DNA from: Lithospermum erythrorhizon
Taxonomy: Eukaryota > Streptophyta > Magnoliopsida > Boraginales > Boraginaceae
Direction: 5' to 3'
Length of the DNA stretch: 64,000 nt
Assembly: GCA_019722365.1 (NCBI GenBank)
Contig: JADFUC010000759.1
Span: forward strand, 62,001-126,000
Below the pieces are notes generated by a model. The model did not search any database and was not told the DNA's origin. It saw only the letters and a list, made by a program, of their open reading frames with translations. The translations under genes were made by a program, and so were the position numbers. Shown here in pieces: positions 34,430 to 46,149 of the stretch (position 1 is the first letter of the stretch; each line of letters opens with the position of its first letter).

Positions 34430-36190
34430 TCGTAATGAGCCATCCTCATACAAAGAAGCTAGTCAAGATCCGGGTTGGAGACAAGCTATGACGGAGGAAA
34501 TCGATGCACTTGAACGTAATGGTACATGGACTTTGGAGGATTTGCCCCGAGGAAAGAAGGCTATTGGTTGTGGATGGGTCTACAAAATTAAATATCATGC
34601 CAGTGGTGATATTGAACGTCTCAAAGGCGTTTGGTTGTCTTTGGAAATAGACAAGTTGAAGGTATTGACTATAATTAAACTTTTGCTCCCGTAGCTAAAA
34701 TGAGCACGATTCTTTAAGCTCCTTTTCTTTCTCGTTTGTTGTAGCTCTAAATTGAAAAGTTGGCACTGTATGATGTTTGTAATGTATTTCTTTATGGTGA
34801 TTTGGAAGAAGAGGTATATATGCACTTACCTCCAGGTTACTAATTAGTCTATTCCAGGGAAGGCATGTCGCATTGACGTAAGTCTTTGTACATGGTTTGT
34901 GTCGTGCCTCGACAGTGGTTTGCAAAGTTATCTAGGAGTTTTGGTTTTGTGCAATCTCATGCAGATTACTCCTTATTTTCCTATCAGCAAGGACATGTCA
35001 TTTTGCATGTTCTTGTATATGTTGACGATCTTATTATTGCAGGTTCCTCTACCACTTCAATTTTGAGATTCAAACAATATTTGAATTCTTGTTTTCATAT
35101 GAAGGATCTTGGTGTGTTAAAATATTTTTTGGGTATCGAAGTTGCTCATAGTAATGCAGGGATCTTTCTTTCTCAGCGAAAGTATGCTCTAGACATACTA
35201 ACTGAAACAGGGATGTTAGGTTGTAAACCTATTGATACTCCGATGGAGCAAAATCAGTTTCCAGTCTTGCTATTGCTGAGGGGGAGCCATATCAGTATCC
35301 CGACCAGTATCGGCGTTTGTGGGTCGTTTGGTGTACCTATCTGTGACTCGTCCTGAATTGAGTTATTCAGTACATACTCTGGCTCAATTTTTCAGTAATC
35401 CTCAAGTTGCCCATTGGGATGCTGCAATTCGTGTTCTGCGATACATTAGCGTAGTCCTGGCTAGGAGTCTTATTGAAACCTTGGTGATATAATTGAATGC
35501 TTTTTTTGTGTGATAGTGATTGGGCGGCATGCCTCACTCGTCGATCATTATCCGGGTATTTTTATTTTACTTGGCCAGTGCCCTGTTTCCTGGAAGACTA
35601 AGAAGCAAATCCTTACTATCGCTGCTCATCGCCAGAAATGAATATCGCTAAGCATAAGAAGCATTGGCACGCCAGCTCAAGCGCCAAATCTTTGTTGCGT
35701 TTCGCTTTGCGTTCCCACATCCGTAGCCGATGGCGGTTGTTTTGTGATAGCCGCTTGCTCTTCATATTGCCAAAAAATCCGATATTTCGCTTAACGAACA
35801 AAGCGATATCGTTTTCGATTGGCCATTTTATTCAGAATGAATTGGCGCATCGCCAATATTCCTACATATGTTCCTACCGTCATCACTAAGGATATACTTA
35901 CGGCGCCCTCGGACGCCAACAATTTATATTTTATTACGCAGTCGGACATTTCCGCGATTTTACACGTCCAATCGGTAGGGAGTATTAAGGATATTATATG
36001 GTATATTCGGGAATATGGCAAAGAATCCTAAAGCACGTGCTTTGTCGAAATGTACTGAACAAAGAATTCAAGAACAAGATATTTAGTATTTGTCTATATA
36101 AAGACATTCTCTAGTAGTTGTAACGACAAGCTTGACACAACAATTATTATCAATAAATTCTCTCTTTATATTTGAACAATGTTCTATATT
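34430..36190 (+). mobile_element. Ty1/copia fragment: RT, RNase H and probable LTR end
   Basis: Plus strand. Bases 34440-34630 encode SSYKEASQDPGWRQAMTEEI, NGTWTLEDLPRGKKAIGCGW. Bases 34630-34740, read one frame over, give RLVVFGNRQVEGIDYN, a stop, TFAPVAKMSTIL. Bases 34886-35270 are RT with the catalytic YVDD at 35018-35029 and KYFLGIEVAHSNAGIFLSQR. Bases 35500-35990 are frameshifted RNase H (CDSDWAACLTRRS, CDSR, HIAKNPIF, NIPTYVP). Bases about 36000-36190 have a TATATAAAG box and an A/T-rich end, like a copia LTR. Gag, protease and integrase are absent, so this is a 5'-truncated element. Confidence 0.8.
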
Positions 36191-36810
36191 ACACTTCATT
36201 AAGATTTTGTGTGACATATCTCATTTTTGTTTTAAATCAATTAAAATAAAATATATAGCATGATCTTAACATACAAAAAGTATTAACAATTTGTAATATA
36301 ATAACGACTTGAATAACTAATTAAGATATATGTTTGTGACAATTCATTCACGAACCTCCAAAAAAATATCACTTACTGAATCGGACTGTTAATATATCTC
36401 TGATAATTTGATAAATGGAAATAAAGGCACCCCCCAGGCCCCAAGGCCCAACAATGTTGCCACAAAGCATAACTGGAGCATGAACTCCATATGGAATCAC
36501 TTCTCTTCCTCCAATCACTTCTCTTTCTCGTTCTCGTTCTCGAATCACTTCTCTTTCTCCCCTTTTTACCATCATCACTCTCTCGACTTTGAAAATATGC
36601 TGCCTCCTATCCCCCAAACCAGAACACTAAAAAGTGTAAATTATACCCATTTTCAAATATCAAAAATTGGCTGAAATTAACCAATTCTACCAAACATACC
36701 CAAAGCTTTACCCAAAAAGGGTAATGTTAGAGAAAATAAATTTTGCCAATTGTATACTTTTGAATTTTGGTTTCAAACTTTAATTAAAGTATAAAAAAAA
36801 TAATCCAATT
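36191..36810. other. Intergenic; CT-rich microsatellite
   Basis: AT-rich, with a CTTTCTC/GTTCTC-type low-complexity run at about 36500-36560 that produces open frames on both strands. Probable promoter region of the gene at 36811-38286. Confidence 0.5.
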
Positions 36811-38286
36811 GTGTTAACTTTTGTAAAATTTGTTAAATCACGTGCGGTTCCGGCTCCTCCGGCGGCTCCGTCTCAGATTGGTGGGAGTCAATCCGATAGT
36901 TCGGGTGGTTCTCCGCCGGCTCCGGCTCAGATCGGTGCTGCTTTGCTTGGTGGTGGTGGTTCTCCGCCGGCTCCGGCTAGTTCCGATAGTTCAGGTGTTT
37001 CGGTAGCTAGAAACCGAAGGGTTGTAGTCAGAATCCACCCTCCCCCAATCCCAATTCAGGCCCGTCGTCGTCGCCGCCCACGACCCCCCCCAACACATAC
37101 CCCACCACCCTCCATCACCATAGCCCCCAACACCACCACCCTACCATTCCCCCCAACACACACCACAGCCCCCAGCACCACCACCCTACCACCCCACCCA
37201 ACACACACCACAACAACCAGCACCACCACCCTACCACCCCACGCAACACACACCACAACAACCAGCACCACCACCCTACCACCCCACCCAACACACACCA
37301 CAGCCCCCAACACCCTACCACCCTACTCACCCCCACTCAACACACACCACCACAACCCCAACACTACCACCCTACCACTCTCCCCAACACACACCCCTGT
37401 CCCCAACACCACCACACCCTACCACCCCACCTCAACACACAATCTTCACTGCCCCCAACACCACCACCCTACCACCCCACTCAACACACACCACTGCCCC
37501 CAACACCACCACCACAATCTCTACCACCCCACCTCAACACACACCACACTGCCCCCCAACACTGGCCTCACACCCTACCACTCCCAACACCCCCAACCCC
37601 CCACAGACAAGGGCCCAAAAGCTAAATGATCTTCAACTCAAACTTGCAGAAATTAGGTCTCAAATTCTTGGGGGTGTTCGAATGCACAAGTTTGGGATAA
37701 TATATCAATTTCTTAATTTGATATGTAATGTTGTAGACTTTCAATTTGATGACTTGATTCCATCAGTCTGTTACATTGTTAAATTGGCATATGAAAAACT
37801 GCCAGTTGACCCATTGGAGATATCTTTGGGCCTGTCTGATGAAAAGGCAATGTTTGCCTTGGTTGAGAAAATCTTGAAGAATTTTGATAGCGAGTTTTAT
37901 GCAGCGAATGGAATTCGATTCGGTCTTCCTTCCGAGGAAGACCTGGATTTTAATTTGTAAGTTTAAATTTTCTATTTTTAGTTTTATGTAAAAAAATTAT
38001 TTTATTAGACTTTTGTTTTGTTTTGATTTTTTTTAGATGGAATGACTATGTCACACTTCATCATCAGTTGCAGTTGGAGTTGGAGGTAATTGATGTTTTT
38101 TATAGTCAATGCCACTTCAACTCAATATATACATGATCTTCATATGCATATATATGATCTTCAATATATGTTAGAAGTATATATAAGTTTGTTAGTAGAT
38201 TATATATTCTCTTATCTTTTGATGTGCCATGATAATCTCAACTTTCTCTTCTAATGATATAGGAACAAACCGATGACAATCAGTAG
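36811..38286 (+). CDS. Unknown small protein family, member A (proline/threonine-rich N-terminus)
   Basis: Core exons: up to 37956, 38037-38085, 38273 region to 38286 (third exon 38263-38286, TAG). Conserved core: HKFGIIYQFLNLIC, VKLAYEKLPVDPLE, GIRFGLPSEEDLDFNL, then WNDYVTLHHQLQLELE and EQTDDNQ. It matches member B (59160-59760) in sequence and in both intron positions and phases. Upstream, an open frame from 36811 is rich in Ala/Pro/Ser/Gly and then a His/Thr/Pro minisatellite. Joining it to the core (KLNDLQLKLAEIRSQILGGV) requires one frame change inside or just after the repeat (about 37580-37630), so the N-terminus is uncertain. From the ATG at 37682 alone the product is 115 residues. 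No known domain, signal peptide or membrane segment is visible. Confidence 0.6.
37110..37580. repeat. C/A-rich coding-type minisatellite
   Basis: Tandem units of about 40-60 bases built from CACCACCCTACCACCCCACC and CAACACACACCACA. All three plus-strand frames are nearly stop-free through it, so slippage changes length and frame without ending translation. The minus strand gives a Val/Gly/Cys/Trp-rich artefact frame. Confidence 0.85.
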
Positions 38287-38804
38287 ATGGAAGTGGGAAT
38301 ACAGCTGCCTTTTGCCCTTTTAGCTCCTTTCCTGGTCTTCACAAGACGTTGACAAAAAAAAGTATTCACAAAAAGTGTAATTGCTACATTAACTAGTTAG
38401 AGTATTCATCGCCATTCTAAACTGATGATACTACTGAATTTCGTGAGTCCCACTATTTGCTTTTGCAACTTCTCCAAATTGACCTTTAATTAAAGTCATT
38501 TGCTTCAACCATGTGATAATTCCATTTTCCTAAGGTCATTGCATCCATTTAATTTTCTTTTCACTTTAATACATTACAGATCGAATTCATGTTTTCCTAA
38601 GGTCATTGCATCCAAATTGTGTGTTCTTACTTTTGCGCATTTTACTTTATTGTTTCTTTCATTACTTGGTATTGCTCAAGTTGAACCGGTTGTTTTTGAT
38701 AGTTCACTTTTTCAGCTAAGTACACCTGTCTTATGATAAAATCAATTTAAAATGAGATTATTGTCGCATTGTCCATTAACCCCTAATATGTATATGGGAA
38801 TCAA
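38287..38804. other. Intergenic, no gene recognised
   Basis: The 3' flank of family member A. AT-rich, with a short repeat TTTTCCTAAGGTCATTGCATCCA at about 38525 and 38590. Confidence 0.5.
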
Positions 38805-41215
38805 TATTGATGTCCAATGTAGGCGCTCGGATCATAAAATATTTTTCCTTTCTTATCATCGGTAATTAAATTTTATATTAAACGTTCAATTTCTTTTGTT
38901 CAAATCATACGGCGACTCAATTTTCTTAAGTATATTTTACAATTATTTATTTGAAATTGTAACTTTGTTTGGAATGTGCATTTATTGAGTATGCATAAAT
39001 AATCGATGTTTTAGTTATATGATAGGCCTACTCTCCCCCCTCCCCAAGACCCCCATCAGTTTGAATTGGTTGTTCACAGATCTTACAAACGATGTTTGTG
39101 CTCGGCTCCAACTATCTCCAACTCGAATCTCAAATCGAGCTCTTCGAATCAATTTGTCGAATCGAAAACTTCTTTAGTCGACCGATGTTTGAGTTATTTG
39201 ATAGGCCTACTCTCCTCCTAAGACTCCCCCCATCAGTTTGAATTGGTTGTCTTTCTCCACTCTAGAGGGTAAGCTTCGTCAAACTTCTATAAATAGTTTT
39301 GTTATGAATTAGAGTTAATGCTTCTCGAATTTTATTAATCATTTTCCTAGCCTAGAGTAAAACTTCAATGTTTTTAGCTTAAAAATTCAATCTTTGTTGG
39401 TGGTTTGTTAATGAATGTTGGTTGGATGTAGAAATTTCAATATTTATTTAGTCATATTTTTATCATTTATAATGTGCATTTGTTATCAGCATTTCTGTGG
39501 AATGTGCTTCAAAATTGAATCTTTTTTTTAATAGCCTAGAATAAAACTTCAATGTTTTTTAGCTTAAAAATTCAATGTTTGGGTAAAAATTGAATCTTTT
39601 TTGCCTAGTAAATCTTTGGGTGTTTTTTGTTTAAAGATGTCTTTATTTGTATTCTCAGCCAATAAACGAGTAAATGAGTAAATAGGTAGAATTTACATGA
39701 GCAATGACTGTCATTCATTTGGTTTTTATATCAAAAAGGAGTTAGCGCTTAAGCTTTCTAGTTGTTTCTAGTTTCTACTATGAGACTCATAACAATCAAA
39801 GCTCAACTTCTCTGTTTTATTGTTAACTTGTACAACGTTGCTGTGGAATTTGCTTAAAACTTGGTGGGTGTTTCAAATATTTTATTCAGATGAAAAAGGA
39901 GGCTGCGGCGATGAGCTTTCATATGGTTCTACGCTCTCGAGTTAAGAAGCAATTGAAAAGCATTGCAGCCCTTCCTGAGGAGATTCTATTCAATATACTT
40001 CTCTTGCTTCCTGCCGACGTTCTTTATGCTGTGATGAGGTTCGTGTGTCGCCAATGTTATATGATTATTAATGACCCTGCATTTCTTAATACTCATTCTC
40101 TACGACCGTCTAGTATCCTCCTAGTCCAGTATCGTGAATTCGATGCTCGATTTTTGCTTGTCGGAGAACGTGATATTAAGATCTCAGATATTAAATTTCA
40201 ATTCCCTGGCCGTGTCATGTCAAGTTGCAATGGGTTGACATTGGTGTGGACGGAATATTTTATTCATTTCATAATGGGCTATTAGCTCATAATGGGCTAT
40301 TCTATATAGCAAATCCAATTACAAAAAGGATGATGACTCTTCCTACCTTTCCTCCGGTCCCTATCTCGACGCTGCTTCCTCGCTAGCCTTCATCCAACAC
40401 GTATATAAGTTGTAGTTAGAACCAAAAAAAATATAGAAAACTCTCCCCATTATTATGGATGCGCAATCTTGACAGTGAATGTTGACAGGGCATGGCGGTT
40501 TATAGATTGTGCAGATATAGTACGTGACAGTTTTTATCGAGCCTGCTTATGGGCAAAGGGTTCTTGTACTGGGGTAGTAGGTACTCATATTATATCCTAG
40601 CTTTGAACATTGAATCCGAAAGGTTCACGACTATTTCACTTCCAGAAGTTCATGTTGGTAAGGGGCGACGTTATTTTCTTCCAAATAGGAATACCCTTTC
40701 TTATATCCATGACTTTAGGGATTTTTCTATTAGCGTGTGGATGCTGAAAGACCATGAAACTGGAGATTGGGTGAAGATTCCAGATTTCAATGTTGAAGTA
40801 ACAGTACGAGAAGCAGCGAAATTTGTGTCCGCTGAACATTTAAGATCTTTGAATGATCGTTTCATCCCGTTATGTTGGTTAGATGAAGAGAAGCTTCTTT
40901 TTAGCTTCATTGAAGGCTCGAATATTTACTTTTTTTATGACATAAAGACTTGTGCTACTCGCATTTTTTTGAAAATTGAGAGACGCTCGGTATTCAACTA
41001 CCTCACAGCTTAACCTGGCTCTGAGGTTATTTATTTTGGTGTCTTGTTACTAGATTTGTTTTTGTTATGTTGTGATGCTTATTATTGGTATTTTGGAAAG
41101 AATATTTGAACTTATTTCTTGTGATTTAGTTTGTCCCATTTGTGTCATATACTATCCTTCATTGAAAACATTCCTGCTAAACTTTAGGGGAATATCCATT
41201 CTCCTCATGTAGAAT
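38805..41215. repeat. Duplicated F-box block, copy A (partner 49118-52200)
   Basis: Collinear with 49118-52200: ATTTTTCCTTTCTTATCATC, then GGCCTACTCTCCCCCCTCCC (present twice in each copy), the F-box gene and its 3' end. Copy A lacks about 700 bases found upstream of the gene in copy B and lacks part of the 3' flank. Confidence 0.9.
39890..41013 (+). pseudogene. F-box protein with FBA-type domain, copy A
   Basis: ATG at 39890. An N-terminal F-box is clear (ALPEEILFNILLLLPADVLY, then FVCRQCYMIINDPAF). The C-terminal F-box-associated region is open from 40549 to 41013 (GFLYWGSRYSYYILALNIES, VWMLKDHETGDWVKIPDFNV, CWLDEEKLLF). Between about 40240 and 40545 the frame shifts more than once (NPITKRMMTLPTFPPVP is readable one frame over), so a single polypeptide cannot be read. 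F-box proteins recruit targets to SCF ubiquitin ligase through SKP1. FBA domains are the plant substrate-binding part. No intron is needed. The copies at 48105 and 50812 have breaks at similar places, so a shared short intron or shared assembly error in 40250-40545 is possible. Confidence 0.8.
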
Positions 41216-42769
41216 CTTGTATATAATGTTACTTAGTCAAGCACTCTCTTAGCATTTGTGCGACCGAACATATTACATACGCTTCATATCTATTGTGAAG
41301 AGATTGTCCTTACAATTCATTTACTGATGTATCAATCTTTGACAGGAAGTGTATGTGTTCCTTAGTTGCCTCTGTTTGTAAAGGGAAACTATAGTTGTTA
41401 TTTTTTGTGTTTCTTTTTTGCTTATTAGAATTTCTTGAGTGTTTGCAGGAGTAATTTTAATTGTAATTTGTAATTACATCTTTTGTTGTCCCAATCTCAT
41501 ACTTCTTTTAAACTAAAATATGCATTAGCCTATCATCGCAGCTACTGGAATCACCTTTATTCAGAATTTCACTCATATACTTTTTGAAGAAACCATAATC
41601 ATAATCATTATAGGATCCACCGGTGTTTCCTAACTCGGTCTATAAATTCAACTAGACGCATTGAAGGGTCTGAAAATGGTATGTCATAACAGTCCAATGC
41701 CCAAAAATGTCAATGATACTGTATGACATAAACATCAGAAACTATTGGATCCGAGACTAAACTGGACAATGGTTTTAAAACATACTTACATTGGATGATT
41801 TTTTCTAAAGGAATTCTGGAAACTGGAAAGTATGTTCAGCATAATGAAAAAGGGCAACTTATAATCACCTAAAAGATTGAAACAAGGTCATTACAAGTAA
41901 TAAAAAGCTTGACAAATATGCCTGCAATTAAATATAGATTTACAAGCAACCTTGAAAGTATATTGATTTATCAGAATATCATCAGGCAATACCAATACAG
42001 AGGTGCAACCTGATTCAGCATGTATGACCATTAATATATCCTGATGAGTGTTGTAGATTCACTTGAGCTTCTGTGTAAAAGAATTTGGAGGCAAAGTATA
42101 ATAAAACTTTCATGGGACATAGGGAGATAATTGAAAGAAAAAAAATAGTCCAAATTATAATCATTTTTATTTTCAAATAAATTCTTTAAATAGACTCAAG
42201 TTTGAAGTAGTTTGTGTTTTTATCCTGGACATGTCTCGTAGACTTCTTTATACAGGGTTATTTCCTCATCTATCTAATAAAACTATCAGGCATGTGATTT
42301 TATAAAGTGAAGATTTTGTATTCTCACTAGCATAGTATATAATAAAAAAATAAGTGTCTACTATATATTTATACAACTAATATTAGTAATTTCTACAATT
42401 AATTACTCTTGAATAAATATGGAGAAGGCTTCAGTTTTATTTATCATCGATTCATCTGACTTTGAGTAATCTATTTCATTGTTTATGAGAAATAAATTTG
42501 CTTACCTTTGTCACATTAGCGAGTAGCTATGAGCATGAAAAAGATAGTCATCAACCATCAACATATATTTCTATTGACGACTCCATATTAAGAGAAGATA
42601 TATTCAATAAATATGTAATTATTTTGGCAATTACATCTAACGTGTTCAAAAAATATCATTGGTCTTGGAGATTATCCTCAGCATGTAGTATTTTAAAACT
42701 CAAATATTATATGCACATTATCGGAGACAAAAAGTCAATCCTTTTCTAAACAATAAATAAAGAAACCGA
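41216..42769. other. AT-rich intergenic DNA, no gene recognised
   Basis: Beyond the end of the duplicated block. The ORF at 42498-42749 has no recognisable features. Confidence 0.55.
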
Positions 42770-43619
42770 ATTTAGTCACCAAAACACACTTGACCACACA
42801 ACAAATATCAAACACAATAAAGTAAAGAACAGTAATGTAAATCACACCAAGATTGTTTGCCCAAGGCCGCTTAACGCCACCTACATCCTGGGGGTAAATG
42901 CAAATTTCAGAGAGAAACTTCCACTATTCTTTGAAGTAATTACAAGCAGGATCTTATACAAACGATCTCGCTTCACGACGCCTCTAACTAACCTCTCACT
43001 AGCTTATAAGACTAGGAACCTTCTATCTATCTTATTCCCTTGTCGACACTATCCCAAGATTCTATCACGAATACAATCTCACAAAGAAAACACTCAAAGA
43101 TTGTCGTGCCAACAACGCGTCAGAACAACCGCATTAGTTAGAAGAAAATGGACAGCTTTAACACAATCGACCTACACTACAATACTCCAGTAAGTTTAAT
43201 TCTTAATACAAGAATGCCTCTCTCAATAATGTAAACTATGTTTTCGTGGTCATCATTCTTCAATTGAATGCCTTTATATAACGTAGTCTCAGTGGTTTCT
43301 CGCCTTCATTTGTACATGTTTGATACGAAATCCACCACCTTCCATAAGTACATGAGTCCTTCTATAACTCCAACACTTGCCTTAATAAACAATCTTGATC
43401 TTCAAGAAATATCTTTTTGAGATCTCTAAAGATTACCAAATCTTGTATACATGCAAATCTCCTTAACCCCGATCCATGCAAGCAAGACATCCGATAACCC
43501 TTTCAATCGCTTTCGACACTTGGCAAAGTGAGATGTCGTGAACGCAACGCGGTCGTATGCCAACGGTCATGACAACACGATCTTCATGAAAACTTGAGCC
43601 AACTATCTACGCATCAACA
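42770..43619 (-). repeat. Probable 3' LTR of the Sirevirus-type element
   Basis: On the minus strand the sequence after the purine tract starts TGTTGATGCG, a normal LTR start. The other edge near 42770 is only estimated, and there is no second LTR in the window for comparison. Confidence 0.4.
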
Positions 43620-43620
43620 G

Positions 43621-43634
43621 CCCTCCTTTGGGTA
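43621..43634 (-). other. Polypurine tract (CCCAAAGGAGGG on minus strand)
   Basis: A purine run immediately before the LTR-like TGTTGATG start. Confidence 0.5.
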
Positions 43635-43639
43635 AGTTT

Positions 43640-45916
43640 TCATGACAAATCCCCAACACCTTCTAGCCTCCTTCCTCGAAAAGCACACAAGCGGTAAAAA
43701 CAAATAAGTAAAACACAAAAACATTGACATCGCACTAATTGTCGGCTACAGTGGGTCACCAGAGTCAACCAAAACAACACACAAACAAACAAAAATGTCT
43801 AAACCAAATACAAGACTAATACTACTCCTATTTGGCATAAAACGTACTCCAAAGTTAGGATTACATAGGAGACCGGCAGTTCTCATCCTGATCATCGCGA
43901 GTCGAGGTGGAGAACTATCAACATTAGCCGGTGCTTCACTACCAAAGATTCTCAGAGTCTTGGATAGCTTGAGAGACAAATACCGCAAGGCTTGAATTTT
44001 GGCTGAAGTTCAGCCACCCTAAGTTTCTTTCTTTCATTAATATCTATTTCCGCCTTTTTTCATCCTCATAGGCTTTATTATCATCAGCAATGCTTCTCCC
44101 CAAAGCGTAGCTACACTGCATTTTCAACCCCTTTCATTTCCATGATCCACCACTCTCTTTACCGCAGTTCACCCTATCGTTGACGTGCGATAGTCTTGGT
44201 ATCTTCTCCCTCGGTCCATCTTCAGCCAAGATCTCGTGGATATCGCAATCACCGACTACATATCGCCAGAAAAACCAACGGCTTCAATTTTGCACCAGTC
44301 CTAGCATGGTCGACTATTTGATCAAATATGATCCTTCCAACATTCAATTCTTGACCAGTTCCCATCACATACATTATTCTTCCCACAGCTTCACTTACAT
44401 TAGTATTATTTGAGGCAGGGAATTAAGATTTGTAATAGCGAATTTTATGAATAACTACATACTCGAGATCGAGAACGAGGCTTCCTCAGGAGGTTGACCT
44501 TATGCCTATCATCCAAATTCCTCACTCCACCGCTAAGGTCTGGATGATATCATTCAGAGTTGATCCACAAATTTCTCCATTGAGTGGCCATCATAACGCT
44601 TATCGACGCTTCCTCTCGACTAAAAGCTGAACAACATACCCCCACGCTTACTTCGCTAAAACACAGGCTCGTTGGATCGACAATCTCCTCCTCCTCGATA
44701 GATTACGTATAAATTCCTCAATACTTGGCCACGAGACTAATGTCTTGTGAAATAGTCAACATCCCTGCTTCCTCAATAATGTCCATATATGCTTGATTGT
44801 TCATTGTGGCCTCAAAGAGTAGTCAGTTTTCCTCGGTAGAATCTTCCTGGCACAAACAGAATTCCACCTGGCCTCATTCTCCTCAGAATTAAACATAATC
44901 CCCTCAGTGGATACTTCATCAATCCCTTGACAATTCTTCTGTTGTTTATTCTATTTCGATCATCATTCAACTTCATTTTCCCTTTGGATTTTCTCTCTCG
45001 CGCATGCATCATCTTCCTCAAAATCCTCTACATCATCCACTATGAACTCATTTCTTTTAGCTTTTTCCTCGGTAGGTTCTAAATGTTGATCCCTTTTCTT
45101 CTTTTAGGCCATTATCACTTTTGGTTTCTTAACAAAGTGCCTCTTTGTTCCTTTTCTTTCTTCTTTCTCTCAGCCTTTCTTTACAGATTCTAATTCCTCC
45201 AAATCTGTTTGATCATCAGATTTACCTTGCCCTTCTTCTAGCCCTGCAGCTTCTCTTTTGGTTTTAATAGCAGCAGCACTGGCTCTTGTCCTCCTCCGAC
45301 TAGCAGTTTCAGAAACAACTACTACATCATCACTATCTAGATTCTTTTCAGAAGAATCATCATCATCATTCTACGCTGGTTTAAAAAGTCCGAGGAACAT
45401 GTCTAATTGAGGTTTTGTTTCTCACACTTTAATCCTTACCTCATTTTTCCTTTTCCAAGAAGCCTGCAAATTTCGGCCACAGCTGTCCGCCGAGTCATGA
45501 CTTCCAGACTAGACAAAATGGGAGTATCCTCGACACTCGACACCTCGACCTCTGCCACCTCGAGATCATGATGACTACCATCTCCAGCTTTAATAGACCC
45601 TCCAAGAATTTCAAAGATTGTTCACAAGTAGGAGAAATTAGGATTCTTGGCTCAAGATTCTCACCTTCAGAGGGAGAGGCATCCTCATTAAGATGTTGAT
45701 TATGATCATCATTATCAGCCTTAACGTTTCCCTCTACTAATGTGTGTTATTCCTTTTCCACGGCAAGCCCAAATTTTCAGTCATTGGAGTTTGTCCCTCC
45801 GATTGTTGTCATCGAATCGCTTGATCTCGAATAGGTTCTCCCCTTTCATTTACGCCAATTGGCGGAGAAGTACTTGCTCCTCTTGAACTGACACTTCCTC
45901 CCCTTGTTCTGGCCAT
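43640..45916 (-). pseudogene. Third (env-like/accessory) ORF of the Sirevirus-type element
   Basis: Minus-strand ATG at 45916-45914 begins MARTRGGSVSSRGASTSPPI, then GVNERGEPI. Downstream, acidic/basic low-complexity stretches (EDFEEDDACARERKSKGKMK at about 45050-44990) and PGRFYRGKLTTL (about 44830) are readable in shifting frames. No enzyme motif is seen. Known: Sireviruses carry such an ORF between pol and the 3' LTR, sometimes called env-like, of unproven function. Here it is fragmented by many frameshifts. Confidence 0.45.
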
Positions 45917-46149
45917 CTTGATGGAGTCAAAAATTAGGATTTTGATTTTAGTAGGTTTTTCGGAGAGATTTCAGTTTTTGAATGAAGAAAGTTTGAGTGT
46001 TTATTTGAGAGTGAATTATGCGTGAGTGGGATGAAGAATTGTGAGTGGTGAGAAAAACTACGCATTCACGTTTCTTCAACAAAGCCGCATGCAATTAATT
46101 CCCATTAACCGCCAATTTCTAAAAACATAACCGCTGGTGCCCAGATCCG

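Noticed and set aside
37056..37336. Minus-strand Val/Gly/Cys/Trp-rich ORFs
   Set aside because: They are antisense translations of the C/A-rich minisatellite and have no independent support.
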